A stretch of 64,000 nucleotides of DNA from Gammaproteobacteria bacterium (lineage in GTDB: Bacteria > Pseudomonadota > Gammaproteobacteria > Steroidobacterales > XN24): contig JARFQW010000010.1 of NCBI GenBank assembly GCA_029287575.1, positions 1-64,000 of the forward strand. The letters run 5' to 3'. The stretch's first letter is position 1. The number at the start of each line of letters is the position of its first letter. Positions 18,657 through 28,357 of this stretch are shown here, piece after piece. The notes under the pieces were generated by a model. That model saw only the letters and a program-made list of their open reading frames with translations. It was not told the DNA's origin and did not search any database. The translations under genes and the position numbers were made by a program.

Positions 18657-19385
18657 TACCGGGTCGACCCCGTACGCTTCGGGACTGATCCGGCGCATCG
18701 TGCCCTCGACCCAGCTTTGGGCCAGCTGGTTGATTTCCTCGGGGGACCGACCGGCCGGATCGATTACCGGGCCAATCACCACCTTGACCGTTCCCGGGTA
18801 TTTTCTCCAACTGCGCCTGGGCCAGTAGTCCCCCGCGTTGTGGGCGACCGGAAGAATCAGGCAACCGCAGTCCTTGGCCAGTGCGGGACCGCTTCTGCCA
18901 TAGCGTCGGGTCTTGCCTGGCGCTACCCGTGTCCCCTCCGGATAAATCACGATCCAGAGCCCGTCCCTGATCCGATCCCTGCCCTGTCTTACCACCTGGC
19001 GCACCGCGCGTCCGCCGGATGACCGGTTGATCGCAATCGGGTGCAGAAACTTCAAGCCCCAGCCGAGAAATGGCACCCACATCAGTTCTCTCTTGAGAAC
19101 CCAGCACTGATGGGGAAATTCATTGGCGCCAACGAGGATCTCGTAGGCCGACTGATGCTTCACGTAGAGGATGCCGTTGGTGTCAGGAATATTCTCCCGG
19201 CCCTCCAGTTCGTAGTCGATGTCGCAAAGGACTTTCGCGAGCCAGAGGTTCGTTCGGGCCCAGGCCCGGGCAGTCAGAAACGGCAGGGACTTGCTGAACA
19301 GCCCGGTCGTCGCGACCGCGATGGCATATGGGATGACCGTAAGAAAAAACAGCGTCGTAAACAAAAGTGAACGAACAAGAATCAC
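18630..19385 (-). CDS. plsC: 1-acyl-sn-glycerol-3-phosphate acyltransferase
   Basis: A 251-residue inner-membrane acyltransferase making phosphatidic acid from lysophosphatidic acid. An N-terminal membrane segment (LLFTTLFFLTVIPYAIAVA) is followed by KHQSAYEI, where the usual H(X)4D is H(X)4E. Then come INRSSGG, IYPEGTR and a Pro-containing VAHNAGD segment. The HQSxxE form is known in proteobacterial PlsC relatives, so activity is likely. GTG 19385 overlaps the gmhB stop in a GTGA, implying coupled translation. Confidence 0.9.
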   Translation of the reverse strand: MILVRSLLFTTLFFLTVIPYAIAVATTGLFSKSLPFLTARAWARTNLWLAKVLCDIDYELEGRENIPDTNGILYVKHQSAYEILVGANEFPHQCWVLKRELMWVPFLGWGLKFLHPIAINRSSGGRAVRQVVRQGRDRIRDGLWIVIYPEGTRVAPGKTRRYGRSGPALAKDCGCLILPVAHNAGDYWPRRSWRKYPGTVKVVIGPVIDPAGRSPEEINQLAQSWVEGTMRRISPEAYGVDPVSEDALGQA

Positions 19386-19930
19386 GCGCTCGACTCGTCC
19401 AGCAACGCCCGCGCCGCCGCACCGAGATCGGCGTAAACTTCCGTCTGTTTTCCGGCCGCCTGGCGCAGCTCCAGGGTCTTCGGTCCGTTTCCGGTCAGCA
19501 CGAGAATGGGTCTGGCGCCTACGCTTTCGGCCGCTTCCAGGTCCCGTTCCGAATCCCCGATGACGGGGACGGCGCCGAGATCCGAAGAAAAAGCCCCCGC
19601 AATCTGCCACAGCAGCCCTGGCCGGGGCTTGCGGCAGTCGCAGCCGTCGTCGGGGCCGTGCGGGCAGAAGAACACGCCGTCCAGCCGGCCGCCGGCCGCG
19701 CTCACGGCCGACTCCATCCGGGCGTTAATGCGAGCCAGGGTCTCGGCGTCGAACAGGCCGCGAGCCACGCCGGACTGGTTGCTGGCCACGGTGACCGTCC
19801 AGCCTGCGTTCGACAAAGCGGCGATACCTTCCAGGCTTCCGGGCAGCGGACGCCACTCATCGGGCGACTTGATGTAATCCTTGCTGTCGGCGTTGATTAC
19901 ACCGTCCCGATCGAGAACAACCAGCGCCAC
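19382..19930 (-). CDS. gmhB: D-glycero-beta-D-manno-heptose-1,7-bisphosphate 7-phosphatase
   Basis: A 182-residue HAD-family phosphatase of the LPS heptose pathway. The catalytic motif is LDRDGVIN, the second motif SNQSG, and the zinc-binding loop CPHGPDDGCDCRKPRPG is the GmhB hallmark, with the last acidic motif in VIGDSERDLEAA. The start is GTG 19930, one base after the glyS stop, and the stop overlaps plsC. The unit glyQ-glyS-gmhB-plsC occurs in many gammaproteobacteria. Confidence 0.93.
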   Translation of the reverse strand: MALVVLDRDGVINADSKDYIKSPDEWRPLPGSLEGIAALSNAGWTVTVASNQSGVARGLFDAETLARINARMESAVSAAGGRLDGVFFCPHGPDDGCDCRKPRPGLLWQIAGAFSSDLGAVPVIGDSERDLEAAESVGARPILVLTGNGPKTLELRQAAGKQTEVYADLGAAARALLDESSA

Positions 19931-19931
19931 G

Positions 19932-22016
19932 TTAGCCCGCCAGCCGGGACAGGTCCGCTGTCTGTCCGAACAACGCACGCATCCGGGCCAGGAGCGCGAG
20001 CCGGTTGCGTCGCTTGGCCGCATCCTCGTCCATGACCATGACCGCATCGAAAAATGCGTCAACGGGCTCGCGCAGCGCTGCGAGGGTTACCAGGGACTCG
20101 GTGTATTGCCCTGATGACATTTGTTCTGTGAGCTGGGGCTCGATCCGGTGGAGATGCTCATAAAGGGCGATTTCCTCGGGCGCTTCCAGCTTGTCCGGGT
20201 CAGGCGTCGCGCCGGCTTCGTCGCCGGATTTTCTGAGGATGTTGGCCACCCGCTTGTTGGCAGCCGACAGGGCGCCGGCGGCGTCGAGCTTCTGGAAAGC
20301 GAGTACAGCGAGCACCCGTTCGTGAAAGTCCAGCGGTGACGGCGGTCGATTCGCCATGACCGCTTCGAAGACGTCCGGCGGCGCGGTGATCTCGCCCGCC
20401 CCATCCACGTAGTACGCCCGCAGCCGATCCATCATATAGTCGAACACTTCTCCGGCGATCGTCTCTGCCCTGTCCCCGGCCCCGGGAATCTGTTCCACCG
20501 CCCGGCCGATCAGCTCGTCGAGATCAATCTGCCGGCGGCCTTCGATCAGCATCCGGAGAATACCCAGTGCCGCGCGCCGCAGACCGAACGGATCTTTCGT
20601 GCCAGTAGGACGCTGGCCGATTGCGAAAATGCCCGCCAGGGTATCCAGCTTGTCGGCCATCGCCAGCGCGACGCCGGCCGCCGTCTCCGGCAGATCATCG
20701 CCGGCAAAGCGAGGCCGGTACTGCTCGTCGATCGCCGCGGCAACCGCCGGGTCTTCCCCGTCATGGGCGGCGTAGTACCGGCCCATGATCCCCTGAAGCT
20801 CGGGGAACTCACCCACCATTTCGGTCAGCAGGTCACACTTGGCCAGCTCGGCGGCGCGGCGGGCCAGCGCCGGATCCGCGCCGATGGACCCGGCGATATG
20901 TGCCGCCAGGGCGGCCACCCGCCGGGCCTTGTCGGCCACCGTACCGAGGTCGCGCTGAAACACCACGTGTTCGAGACCGGCCTGCCGGTCCGCAAGCGGG
21001 GTCCGCCGGTCCTGATCCCAAAAGAATGCGGCGTCGGCAAGCCGCGGCCGCACCACCCGTTCGTTGCCCTCGCGCACGGCGTCGGGCTGTTTGCTTTCCA
21101 GATTGGCCACCGCCACGAAATCGCTCATGAGCCGGCCATCGGGGCCGCGCAACGGGAAGTAGCGCTGGTGGGACTGGAGCGTGGCCACGAGCACCTCGGC
21201 GGGGAGGTCAAGGAAGCGCGCCTCGAAGCTGGCAGCCACCGGGACCGGCCATTCCACGAGGGCGGTCACTTCTTCCAGCAGGGCCTCGTCGTAGACCGGG
21301 CTGCCACCCCTGGACGCGGCCGCGGACAGAACGGTGTTTTCGACTGCCTGCCGGCGGTTCTCGAAATCCGCCATCACGTAACCGCCGTCCTCAATGGCCG
21401 CCGGATAGTCGGATGCGGAATTCAGGGTGACAGGCCCGGGTGCGTGGAAACGGTGGCCCCGGGTCTCGCGCCCGGCGGGGATTCCGAACAGAGTCGCGGG
21501 AACGATGTCGGCACCCAAAAGCATGACCACCCAGTGAACCGGGCGAACGAAGTCCTCGTCACGGCTGCCCCAGCGCATGCGCTTGGGAATTGGCAGATTT
21601 GAAAGCGCCTTGCCGACCAGTTCAGGCAGGAGCTCGGCCGCGGGGCGGCCCGACTCGGTTCCCCGATGCATCAGCCAGTCGCCCTTGGGTGTCTCGATCC
21701 GCTGCAGATCGGCGACCGCGACTCCGCACTTGCCGGCGAAGGCTTCTGCAGCGCGCGTGGGTTTGCCGTCGGCGTCGAAAGCGATTCGGACCGGTGGCCC
21801 CTTCAGCTCGGTTTCCACGTCCGGCTGGCGGTCGGCCAGCTCCGCCACCCGCACGGCAAGGCGCCGCGGCGTCGCATAGAGATCTACCGCGCCATGGGCC
21901 AGCCGGGCTTCCTCGAGGCCCGATACCAGGCCGGCGCCAAAGGCCTTCGACAGTCGCGCGAGCGCCCTTGGCGGCAATTCCTCGGTTCCGACCTCCACCA
22001 GAAATTCACTAGCCAT
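19932..22016 (-). CDS. glyS: Glycine--tRNA ligase beta subunit
   Basis: A 694-residue beta subunit of the heterotetrameric bacterial glycyl-tRNA synthetase. It begins [19 protein letters not shown], the family N-terminus, and contains the HD-like segment and a C-terminal DALR-type anticodon-binding region ([17 protein letters not shown] on the coding strand). ATG 22016 was chosen because upstream in-frame sequence is antisense to glyQ coding in another frame. It overlaps the glyQ stop by 8 bases. Confidence 0.97.
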   Translation of the reverse strand: MASEFLVEVGTEELPPRALARLSKAFGAGLVSGLEEARLAHGAVDLYATPRRLAVRVAELADRQPDVETELKGPPVRIAFDADGKPTRAAEAFAGKCGVAVADLQRIETPKGDWLMHRGTESGRPAAELLPELVGKALSNLPIPKRMRWGSRDEDFVRPVHWVVMLLGADIVPATLFGIPAGRETRGHRFHAPGPVTLNSASDYPAAIEDGGYVMADFENRRQAVENTVLSAAASRGGSPVYDEALLEEVTALVEWPVPVAASFEARFLDLPAEVLVATLQSHQRYFPLRGPDGRLMSDFVAVANLESKQPDAVREGNERVVRPRLADAAFFWDQDRRTPLADRQAGLEHVVFQRDLGTVADKARRVAALAAHIAGSIGADPALARRAAELAKCDLLTEMVGEFPELQGIMGRYYAAHDGEDPAVAAAIDEQYRPRFAGDDLPETAAGVALAMADKLDTLAGIFAIGQRPTGTKDPFGLRRAALGILRMLIEGRRQIDLDELIGRAVEQIPGAGDRAETIAGEVFDYMMDRLRAYYVDGAGEITAPPDVFEAVMANRPPSPLDFHERVLAVLAFQKLDAAGALSAANKRVANILRKSGDEAGATPDPDKLEAPEEIALYEHLHRIEPQLTEQMSSGQYTESLVTLAALREPVDAFFDAVMVMDEDAAKRRNRLALLARMRALFGQTADLSRLAG

Positions 22017-22974
22017 TGACCGCCTCCCGTGCCGAGGCCGCTGCATCCACCATCGGGAATCCCAGCGCCTCGCGGCTTGCGAAGTAGGCCTCCGCCACGG
22101 CTCTGGCCATGCCCCGAACGCGCAAAATGTACCGTTGCCGCTCGGTGACCGAAATGGCGTGCCGGGCATCGAGCAGGTTGAAGGCATGGGACGCGTCGAG
22201 AACACGTTCATAGGCGGGCAGGGCGAGCTCTTTCTCCAGCAGCAAACCGCAGGCGGTCTCGCTGCTGTCGAACAGACCGAACAGCACGTCGGTGTCCGCC
22301 TCCTCGAAGTTGTAGGCGGACTGCTCCACCTCGTTCTGATGGTAGACATCACCATAGGTGACCCGGCCCAGCGGTCCGTCGGTCCATACGAGGTCGAAAA
22401 TGCTCTCGACGCCCTGCAGATACATGGCGATCCGTTCCAGCCCGTAAGTGATCTCACCGGTGACCGGGCGACAATCCAGGCCGCCGACCTGCTGAAAGTA
22501 CGTGAACTGCGTGATTTCCATGCCGTTCAGCCAGACCTCCCAGCCCAGGCCCCAGGCCCCCAGGGTCGGCGATTCCCAGTTGTCCTCCACGAAGCGTATG
22601 TCGTGAATAAGAGGATCGATCCCCAGCGCGCGAAGCGAATCGAGATACAGCTCCTGAATTTCCAGGGGCGACGGCTTGATGACGACCTGGAACTGGTAGT
22701 AGTGCTGTAGCCGGAAGGGATTCTCACCGTAGCGCCCGTCGGTCGGCCGGCGGCACGGCTGGACGTAGGCGGCGCTCCAGGGCTCCGGTCCGATCGCGCG
22801 CAGGAACGTGGCCGGATGAAAGGTGCCGGCGCCCATGGCCATGTCGTAGGGCTGAACGAGCACGCAGCCTCGTTCCGCCCAGTAGCTCTGGAGCGCGAGG
22901 ATCAGGTCCTGGAAGGTAACCGGCGGCCGGTCCGCGACCGGAGCGGCCGGCATGCCGGCAATGGAACCACTCAT
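22009..22974 (-). CDS. glyQ: Glycine--tRNA ligase alpha subunit
   Basis: A 321-residue class II catalytic subunit that forms glycyl-adenylate. Signature segments are [63 protein letters not shown] and [14 protein letters not shown]-like [16 protein letters not shown] 22974 gives the family length with about 20 extra N-terminal residues; the upstream in-frame extension is not conserved. A possible -10 (TATACT, 23010-23005 on the minus strand) lies 31 bases upstream. The gene is divergent from glnA. Confidence 0.97.
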   Translation of the reverse strand: MSGSIAGMPAAPVADRPPVTFQDLILALQSYWAERGCVLVQPYDMAMGAGTFHPATFLRAIGPEPWSAAYVQPCRRPTDGRYGENPFRLQHYYQFQVVIKPSPLEIQELYLDSLRALGIDPLIHDIRFVEDNWESPTLGAWGLGWEVWLNGMEITQFTYFQQVGGLDCRPVTGEITYGLERIAMYLQGVESIFDLVWTDGPLGRVTYGDVYHQNEVEQSAYNFEEADTDVLFGLFDSSETACGLLLEKELALPAYERVLDASHAFNLLDARHAISVTERQRYILRVRGMARAVAEAYFASREALGFPMVDAAASAREAVNG

Positions 22975-23048
22975 GGGCCTATCCACTTGATCAAACAGCC
23001 GACAAGTATAACCGAGAGCCTCTGCCCGCCGGAGTGCTGGCGGCGACC

Positions 23049-23054
23049 TATAAT
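23049..23054 (+). promoter_or_regulatory. Possible sigma-70 -10 element for glnA
   Basis: A perfect TATAAT stands upstream of the NtrC sites, in the place where E. coli glnA has its weak sigma-70 promoter. No good -35 is seen 16-18 bases upstream, so this is suggestive only. Confidence 0.3.
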
Positions 23055-23057
23055 GAA

Positions 23058-23072
23058 GCACGGCAAGCGTGT
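23058..23072 (+). promoter_or_regulatory. Weak second NtrC site
   Basis: GCAC-N7-GTGT, one base from the NtrC dyad GCAC-N7-GTGC, lies 19 bp (centre to centre) upstream of the perfect site. A tandem pair of sites is usual for NtrC enhancers because NtrC oligomerises. Confidence 0.35.
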
Positions 23073-23076
23073 CGTC

Positions 23077-23091
23077 GCACCCTTTCGGTGC
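23077..23091 (+). promoter_or_regulatory. NtrC (NR-I) enhancer site upstream of glnA
   Basis: GCACCCTTTCGGTGC is a perfect dyad GCACC-N5-GGTGC, flanked by C and G that extend the symmetry, and matches the NtrC consensus. Its centre is about 100 bp upstream of the start predicted from the sigma-54 promoter at 23158-23173, as in E. coli glnA. The ntrB and ntrC genes are 2.3 kb downstream. Confidence 0.75.
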
Positions 23092-23157
23092 GTTTCTGAA
23101 GGCGATGGCCCCCGCAATCGGGCCGGCCCGACGGACCCCCCGCCGCGACAGCGCGTC

Positions 23158-23173
23158 TGGCACGCTTTCTGCA
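23158..23173 (+). promoter_or_regulatory. Sigma-54 promoter of glnA
   Basis: TGGCACG (23158-23164), four bases, then CTGCA (23169-23173) matches the RpoN consensus TGGCACG-N4-TTGCA with one mismatch. The invariant GG (23159-23160) and GC (23171-23172) are exactly 12 bases apart. Transcription should start near 23184, leaving a leader of about 84 bases before the glnA ATG. Confidence 0.75.
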
Positions 23174-23267
23174 GGATCCGTGATCCAGAAAACTCACCGG
23201 AATTCCGGCCCCGTGTCCACCGGGCGCGCGGGCGGGTTCGTATGCAACCGCTTCGGAGGAACAACGC

Positions 23268-24677
23268 ATGAAAGCGGATGACGTTCTCAAACTCATCAAG
23301 GACAAAGACATCAAGTTCGTGGATCTCCGCTTCACGGACACGAAGGGCAAAGAGCAGCACGTCACCGTTCCCGCGGCGACTGTGGAAGACGATTTCTTCG
23401 AAGACGGCAAGATGTTCGACGGATCGTCCATTGCGGGCTGGAAGGGGATTCAGGAGTCGGACATGATCCTGATGCCGGACACCGAGACCGCCACGGTGGA
23501 CCCGTTTGCCGAGGACGCCACGGTGAACATCACCTGTGATGTGATCGAGCCGAACACGATGCAGGGCTACGAGCGCGACCCGCGGTCTCTGGCCAAGCGC
23601 GCAGAGGCTTACCTCAAGTCCAGCGGCATCGCCGATACCGCCTACTTTGGCCCGGAGAACGAGTTTTTCGTCTTTGACGATGTGCGCTGGGGCGCGGAGA
23701 TGAAAGGCGCGTTCTACCAGATCGATTCGGCCGAGGCTGGCTGGAATTCCGAGCGCATGTATGACGACGGCAATTTTGGCCACCGGCCCGGTGTCAAGGG
23801 CGGTTATTTCCCGGTGCCGCCGGTGGACAGCCTGCATGACCTGCGTTCAGCGATGTGCCTGACACTCGAGGAAATGAACCTCAAGACGGAAGTTCATCAT
23901 CACGAGGTCGCAACAGCCGGGCAGTGCGAAATCGGCGTTTCCTTCAACTCCCTGGTCCGCAAGGCCGACGAGGTGCAGATCCTCAAGTACGTCGTGATGA
24001 ACGTTGCCCAGGCCTACGGCAAGAGCGCCACCTTCATGCCGAAACCGGTCGTCGGTGACAACGGCAACGGTATGCACGTGCACATGTCCCTGGCAAAGAA
24101 GGGCAAAAACCTGTTCACGGGCGATGCCTATGGCGGTCTGTCGGAGGAGGCTCTTTTCTACATCGGGGGCATCATCAAGCACGCCCGGGCCATCAATGCG
24201 TTCTCCAACGCTTCCACCAACAGCTACAAGCGGCTGGTGCCGGGCTTCGAGGCGCCGGTCAAGCTGGCCTATTCCGCCCGCAACCGGTCGGCCTCGGTGC
24301 GGATTCCGTTCATTGCCAACCCCAAGGCGCGGCGTATCGAAGTGCGCTTCCCGGATTCCACGGGCAATCCGTACTTCGCGTTCACCGCCATGCTGATGGC
24401 CGGCCTCGACGGAATCCAGAACAAGATCCACCCGGGCGATCCCCTGGACAAGGATCTCTACGACCTGGCCCCGGAGGAGGCAAAGGGAATTCCGGAAGTC
24501 TGTTATTCCCTGGACGAGGCGCTCGCCGCCCTGGACGAGGACCGGGACTTCCTTAAGGCCGGCGGCGTCTTCACCGATGACGTCATCGATGCCTATATCG
24601 GCCTGAAAATGGACGACGTGACGCGGATGCGGATGACCACGCATCCCGTGGAGTTCGATCTCTACTACAGCCTGTAG
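23268..24677 (+). CDS. glnA: Glutamine synthetase type I
   Basis: A 469-residue GS-I beta type enzyme that makes glutamine from glutamate, ammonia and ATP as a dodecamer. Visible signatures are the beta-grasp [13 protein letters not shown], metal-binding [11 protein letters not shown] and [14 protein letters not shown]-site [16 protein letters not shown], and NRSASVRIP. The adenylylated Tyr lies in [13 protein letters not shown], so regulation by GlnE is expected. AGGA precedes ATG 23268. Upstream NtrC and sigma-54 elements show nitrogen control. Confidence 0.98.
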   Translation: MKADDVLKLIKDKDIKFVDLRFTDTKGKEQHVTVPAATVEDDFFEDGKMFDGSSIAGWKGIQESDMILMPDTETATVDPFAEDATVNITCDVIEPNTMQGYERDPRSLAKRAEAYLKSSGIADTAYFGPENEFFVFDDVRWGAEMKGAFYQIDSAEAGWNSERMYDDGNFGHRPGVKGGYFPVPPVDSLHDLRSAMCLTLEEMNLKTEVHHHEVATAGQCEIGVSFNSLVRKADEVQILKYVVMNVAQAYGKSATFMPKPVVGDNGNGMHVHMSLAKKGKNLFTGDAYGGLSEEALFYIGGIIKHARAINAFSNASTNSYKRLVPGFEAPVKLAYSARNRSASVRIPFIANPKARRIEVRFPDSTGNPYFAFTAMLMAGLDGIQNKIHPGDPLDKDLYDLAPEEAKGIPEVCYSLDEALAALDEDRDFLKAGGVFTDDVIDAYIGLKMDDVTRMRMTTHPVEFDLYYSL

Positions 24678-24687
24678 GGGAACTGAG

Positions 24688-24713
24688 CGGTGCCGCCCGG
24701 CCGGGCGGCACCG
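24688..24713 (+). terminator. Perfect 26-bp palindrome after glnA
   Basis: The 13 bases at 24688-24700 (starting CGGTGCCG) pair perfectly with 24701-24713 (ending CGGCACCG), 11 bases after the glnA stop. A stable GC hairpin would form and could terminate or protect the glnA transcript. No U-tract follows, so it is not a classical intrinsic terminator. Confidence 0.45.
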
Positions 24714-24780
24714 TTGCCTCAGGCCAAGATCGACGCTAGAGAAGAGCGGTGCATGGATGTGCCGCTGTTTGGGGCGACGC

Positions 24781-24824
24781 CTGTGGCTCATCGAGGGAAT
24801 GATGGGCCACAGGTTTCTCTCTTC
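24781..24824 (+). terminator. Rho-independent terminator between glnA and the DUF4124 gene
   Basis: CTGTGGCTCATC (24781-24792) pairs with GATGGGCCACAG (24801-24812), 12 pairs with a single wobble around an 8-base loop, followed by the pyrimidine/T-rich GTTTCTCTCTTC. This is the best intrinsic terminator in the window and would separate glnA from DUF4124-ntrBC. Confidence 0.6.
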
Positions 24825-24941
24825 GGCGGTAGGCAGCGCGCTCCGCACCTCATTTGACATAACCGCCACTGCGAACCAGTCGTTTTTCCGCAAGGCCCCG
24901 CCGCGCTATGCTATCGCTGCATCAGGCCATGGAGCACGGAT

Positions 24942-25568
24942 ATGCGGAACAGCCTGTGGATACTCGCGCTGGCAGCCAGCGCCGTGTTCGCGACCGAGAC
25001 CTATCGCTGGGTAGATGAAGACGGTGTGATCCATTATTCGGATACGCCGCGGGAAGGCGCGGAGGTTGTGAACATCAGGCCCGCCCAAGGCTACAAGCCG
25101 CCGGCCCCCACCGTTCCGAAAGCCGTGTTCGAGGACTCCGACGAGGAGGCGGGCTCGGCGGCCGACGAAAAGGATAGGGACGCGGCGGCTACGGACTACA
25201 CCGTGGAAGTGGCCCGCCCGCAGCAGGAGGAAACCCTGTGGAACCTCGAAGGCCAGATGGACGTCAGCCTGAACATCAGCCCGCGTCTGAAGCGCGGTGA
25301 CAGGATCCGGGTGTTCGTGGATGGCGAGGAGATCAAGGGCACGCCCGGTCGCAATACGTCGTTCACCGTTTCGGAGATCTGGAAGGGAGCTCACACCCTG
25401 CGAGCGGGTGTCTATGACAGTTCAGGGCGGGAATTGGCCTTGAGCGATACGGTTCGTTTCTACGTCCAGCAGACTTCGACCCAGAACCCGAACAGCCTGA
25501 CCAGTCCGGCCAACCGTCCGGGCGGTCCCAATCGACCGGTTCGGCCCACGCCCCGCGGTGGCCGATAA
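24942..25568 (+). CDS. DUF4124-domain secreted protein
   Basis: A 208-residue protein with a short signal peptide and a DUF4124 N-terminal domain (TYRWVDEDGVIHYSDTPREGAE), then an acidic linker. A C-terminal Ig-like domain follows (RGDRIRVFVDGEEIKGT...ISEIWKGAHTLRAGVYDSSG-like) with a Pro/Arg-rich tail. Similar genes stand between glnA and ntrB in many Chromatiales-type genomes. The function is unknown. Its last 11 bases overlap the ntrB start. Confidence 0.85.
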   Translation: MRNSLWILALAASAVFATETYRWVDEDGVIHYSDTPREGAEVVNIRPAQGYKPPAPTVPKAVFEDSDEEAGSAADEKDRDAAATDYTVEVARPQQEETLWNLEGQMDVSLNISPRLKRGDRIRVFVDGEEIKGTPGRNTSFTVSEIWKGAHTLRAGVYDSSGRELALSDTVRFYVQQTSTQNPNSLTSPANRPGGPNRPVRPTPRGGR

Positions 25569-26667
25569 GCCGCAGGACCGCTCCGGCGATACGGGTCGCC
25601 ATATCGAGAACCTGAGCACGGCGGTGCTGGTCCTGGATGACCGGCTCAAGGTGCGCTACGCCAACCCCGCCGCCGAGCAGCTCCTCGGCGTCAGCCGGCT
25701 TCAGCTGGTTGGACGGCGGCCGGGCGACGTCGTCCCGGGCCTGTCGCTGCTCGATCCTCTGCTCGATCGCTGCGTTGCGGGTGACTATGGCCTCTCGCGC
25801 CGCGAACTGGCGGTGGACCTGGATCCGTCCGGCACCCGGCGGACGAATGTGGACTGCGCCGTTACCGCGCTGGAAAAGCCCGACGGCACAACGGAAATTC
25901 TGATCGAACTGACCGGTGCAGACTGGCGCCTGCGGATGAAACGGGAAGCCGGCCTGCTGGCTCAGCTCTCGATCACCCGGTCCATGATGCGCCAGCTCGC
26001 CCACGAGATTCGCAATCCTCTGGGCGGTATCCGGGGCGCGGCCCAGCTGCTCGAGCGTCAGCTGCCGGGGCAAGAACTGGGCTCCTACACGTCGCTGATC
26101 ATTCGCGAGGCCGATCGTCTGGCCAGCCTCGCGGGGGGCTTCCTGGCACCGTCGGCGCAGCCGGCGGTGGAGTGGCTCAACGTCCACGAAATCGTGCAGC
26201 ACATCCACAGCCTACTCGTCGCGGAGGCCCCCGATAGTGTCCGGATCGCCAGGGACTATGATCCGAGCCTCCCGGAGCTCAAAATCGACCGGAACCAGAT
26301 TATTCAGGCGATGATGAACCTGGCCCGCAACGCCCTGCAGGCTGCGGGGCCGGAGGGTCGTCTTGTCCTCAGGACGCGAGCGCTCATGAATCGGAACATC
26401 CGCAATCGTGGCCACCGTATTGTGGCGAGCGTGGAGATCGAGGACGATGGGCCCGGCGTGCCTGAAGCGCTCCGTGAGACCTTGTTTTATCCCCTGGTTA
26501 CCGGCAGCAGCGGCGGCACCGGTCTCGGACTGGCGATCGCCCAGGACCTGGTCAGCCGCCATGGCGGACTGATCGAGTTTGACAGCCGACCGGGACGAAC
26601 CGTGTTTTCGATGCTGTTTCCCATCGATGAGGAACTCCGGGAGGAGAATGAGCCGGCGCGAACCTGA
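25558..26667 (+). CDS. ntrB: Nitrogen regulation sensor kinase NtrB
   Basis: A 369-residue cytoplasmic histidine kinase/phosphatase that controls NtrC according to PII state. A PAS domain (about 15-115; LDDRLKVRYANPAAEQLLG) is followed by the H-box RQLAHEIRNPLGGIRGAAQLL with His149. The ATPase has an N-box (NLARNALQAAG), G1 EDDGPGVP and G2 GGTGLGLAIAQDLV. The start is GTG 25558 inside the end of the DUF4124 gene, and it overlaps ntrC by 20 bases. Confidence 0.95.
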   Translation: MADKPQDRSGDTGRHIENLSTAVLVLDDRLKVRYANPAAEQLLGVSRLQLVGRRPGDVVPGLSLLDPLLDRCVAGDYGLSRRELAVDLDPSGTRRTNVDCAVTALEKPDGTTEILIELTGADWRLRMKREAGLLAQLSITRSMMRQLAHEIRNPLGGIRGAAQLLERQLPGQELGSYTSLIIREADRLASLAGGFLAPSAQPAVEWLNVHEIVQHIHSLLVAEAPDSVRIARDYDPSLPELKIDRNQIIQAMMNLARNALQAAGPEGRLVLRTRALMNRNIRNRGHRIVASVEIEDDGPGVPEALRETLFYPLVTGSSGGTGLGLAIAQDLVSRHGGLIEFDSRPGRTVFSMLFPIDEELREENEPART

Positions 26668-28054
26668 AGCGTGGATCGTCGACGACGACGAGGCGATTCG
26701 CTGGGTGCTGGAGCGTGCCCTCCAGCATGCGGATATCCGCGTCCGCGGTTTCGAGGATCCGGACACCTTTCGGACGGCGTTGGCCGACAGTCAGCCCGAC
26801 GTGGTCATCACCGACATCCGGATGCCGGGGTTCGACGGTCTGGATCTCCTGTCCATGCTACGGCGCGAGCATCCGAAACTGCCGGTCATCGTGATCACCG
26901 CCCACTCAGACCTGGAAACGGCCGTCGCCGCCTATCAGGGCGGTGCCTTCGAGTATCTCCCCAAGCCCTTCGACGTGGATCAAGCCGTTGAACTCGTGCG
27001 CCGCGCAGCTACCGCCGACGGTTCGGCCGAGCGCGACAGCCGGGGCCTTGAGATTCCCAGCCTGATTGGACAGGCGCCGGCGATGCAGGAAGTCTTCCGT
27101 GCCATCGGACGCCTGTCCCGCAGCAGCATGAACGTGCTCATCACCGGCGAATCCGGAACCGGCAAGGAACTCGTTGCGCAGGCGCTGCACGAGCACAGTC
27201 CCCGGTCGGAGGCTTCCTTCGTGGCGATCAATACCGCGGCCATTCCCGCGGAGCTGCTGGAGTCCGAACTGTTCGGCCACGAGCGCGGAGCCTTCACTGG
27301 TGCGGAGGCGCGCAGGGAAGGCCGCTTCGAGCAGGCGAATGAGGGCACCCTGTTTCTGGATGAAATCGGCGATATGTCCATGGATCTCCAGACCCGTTTG
27401 TTACGGGTGCTTGGCGAGGGCGAGTTTTACCGGGTGGGCGGGCGCGTGCCGATTCAGGTGGATGTCCGGGTCATCGCCGCGACCCACCGGGATCTCGAGA
27501 ACCGGGTTGCCGCCGGAACATTTCGCGAAGATCTGTTTCACCGTCTCGACGTCATGCGGATCGAAATGCCGCCGCTGAGGGATCGACACGAGGACGTTCC
27601 CCTGCTCCTTACCCACTATCTGGCGCGGGCGGCCGCGGAGCTGGAGGTGGCCCCCAAGCAGCTTGGCCCGGGTGTGGAATCCAGTCTCGTCGCCTGGCAC
27701 TGGCCAGGCAACGTCCGGGAGCTGGTCAACGTCTGCCGGCGGATGACGGTGACCGCGCCCGGCCGCGAGATCCGGATGGACGATCTGCCCCGGGAGCTTC
27801 GCAGCCAGCCATCGGGTTCGGTGCCGAGCAGCCCGGGGGACTGGCCAACGGCGCTGGCCGCCTGGGCCACCGAGGCCCTCGAATCCGGAGCCGAACCGCT
27901 GTTGCCCACGGCGCTGCCGGAGTTCGAACGCGCCCTCATCCGGACGGCCATGGCGGCCGCGGGGGGGCAGCGGCAGCAGGCAGCCCGCCTGCTCGGATGG
28001 GGGCGTAATACGCTGACCCGCAAAATCAAAGAACTCGGACTGAGCGACCTCTGA
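26648..28054 (+). CDS. ntrC: Nitrogen regulation response regulator NtrC
   Basis: A 468-residue sigma-54 activator. The receiver domain has phospho-acceptor Asp56 (VVITDIRMPGFDG). The AAA+ domain has Walker A GESGTGKE (167-174), the sigma-54-contacting GAFTGA (214-219), Walker B GTLFLDEIGDM and R-finger region. The C-terminal Fis-type helix-turn-helix ends RQQAARLLGWGRNTLTRKIKEL. ATG 26648 follows GGAGG. Its predicted sites lie upstream of glnA. Confidence 0.96.
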   Translation: MSRREPEAWIVDDDEAIRWVLERALQHADIRVRGFEDPDTFRTALADSQPDVVITDIRMPGFDGLDLLSMLRREHPKLPVIVITAHSDLETAVAAYQGGAFEYLPKPFDVDQAVELVRRAATADGSAERDSRGLEIPSLIGQAPAMQEVFRAIGRLSRSSMNVLITGESGTGKELVAQALHEHSPRSEASFVAINTAAIPAELLESELFGHERGAFTGAEARREGRFEQANEGTLFLDEIGDMSMDLQTRLLRVLGEGEFYRVGGRVPIQVDVRVIAATHRDLENRVAAGTFREDLFHRLDVMRIEMPPLRDRHEDVPLLLTHYLARAAAELEVAPKQLGPGVESSLVAWHWPGNVRELVNVCRRMTVTAPGREIRMDDLPRELRSQPSGSVPSSPGDWPTALAAWATEALESGAEPLLPTALPEFERALIRTAMAAAGGQRQQAARLLGWGRNTLTRKIKELGLSDL

Positions 28055-28357
28055 TTCGGGATCCCGGCCGTTGGCCAGGCGAAATGCCCAGCAGATCAAG
28101 GGCCTGTGCCTGCCCGCGTCTCGAGCCGAAAGAATTAAATTTCTGTTCAATAACGCGGTCCAGGCGCTCGCCTCCACGGCCTCGCCGGCTGCAGGACCCG
28201 ATGGCGGCAGGCTGAAATTAAATTTCCGTTTGATTATCGGCTCTCGCCACAGGCGGGCGGATCTGCCGCCGCCGGGAGGAAAGAGCAACTCTTTCCGTGG
28301 CGCCGGATCGGCGGTCTGGGTGAGACTTCTCTCGGGATTTCCTGCCAATATATAGGT
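28055..28357. other. Intergenic region with AT-rich direct repeats and a hairpin
   Basis: No gene is supported. The region holds a duplicated AT-rich motif: GAATTAAATTTCTGTT at 28132-28147 and GAAATTAAATTTCCGTT at 28214-28230, 82 bp apart. The core GAAATTAAATTTC of the second is palindromic. A perfect hairpin GGAAAGAG-CAA-CTCTTTCC lies at 28278-28296. TATATA (28347-28352) ends only a few bases before the next ATG, and no ribosome site is seen. These look like operator and leader elements for the downstream pair. Confidence 0.45.

Noticed and set aside
20763-21602. Plus-strand open frame within glyS
   Set aside because: It is antisense to glyS coding sequence and low in complexity.
24854-24859. 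TTGACA ahead of the DUF4124 gene as a -35 element
   Set aside because: No -10 element is found at 16-18 bases, so a promoter is not supported.
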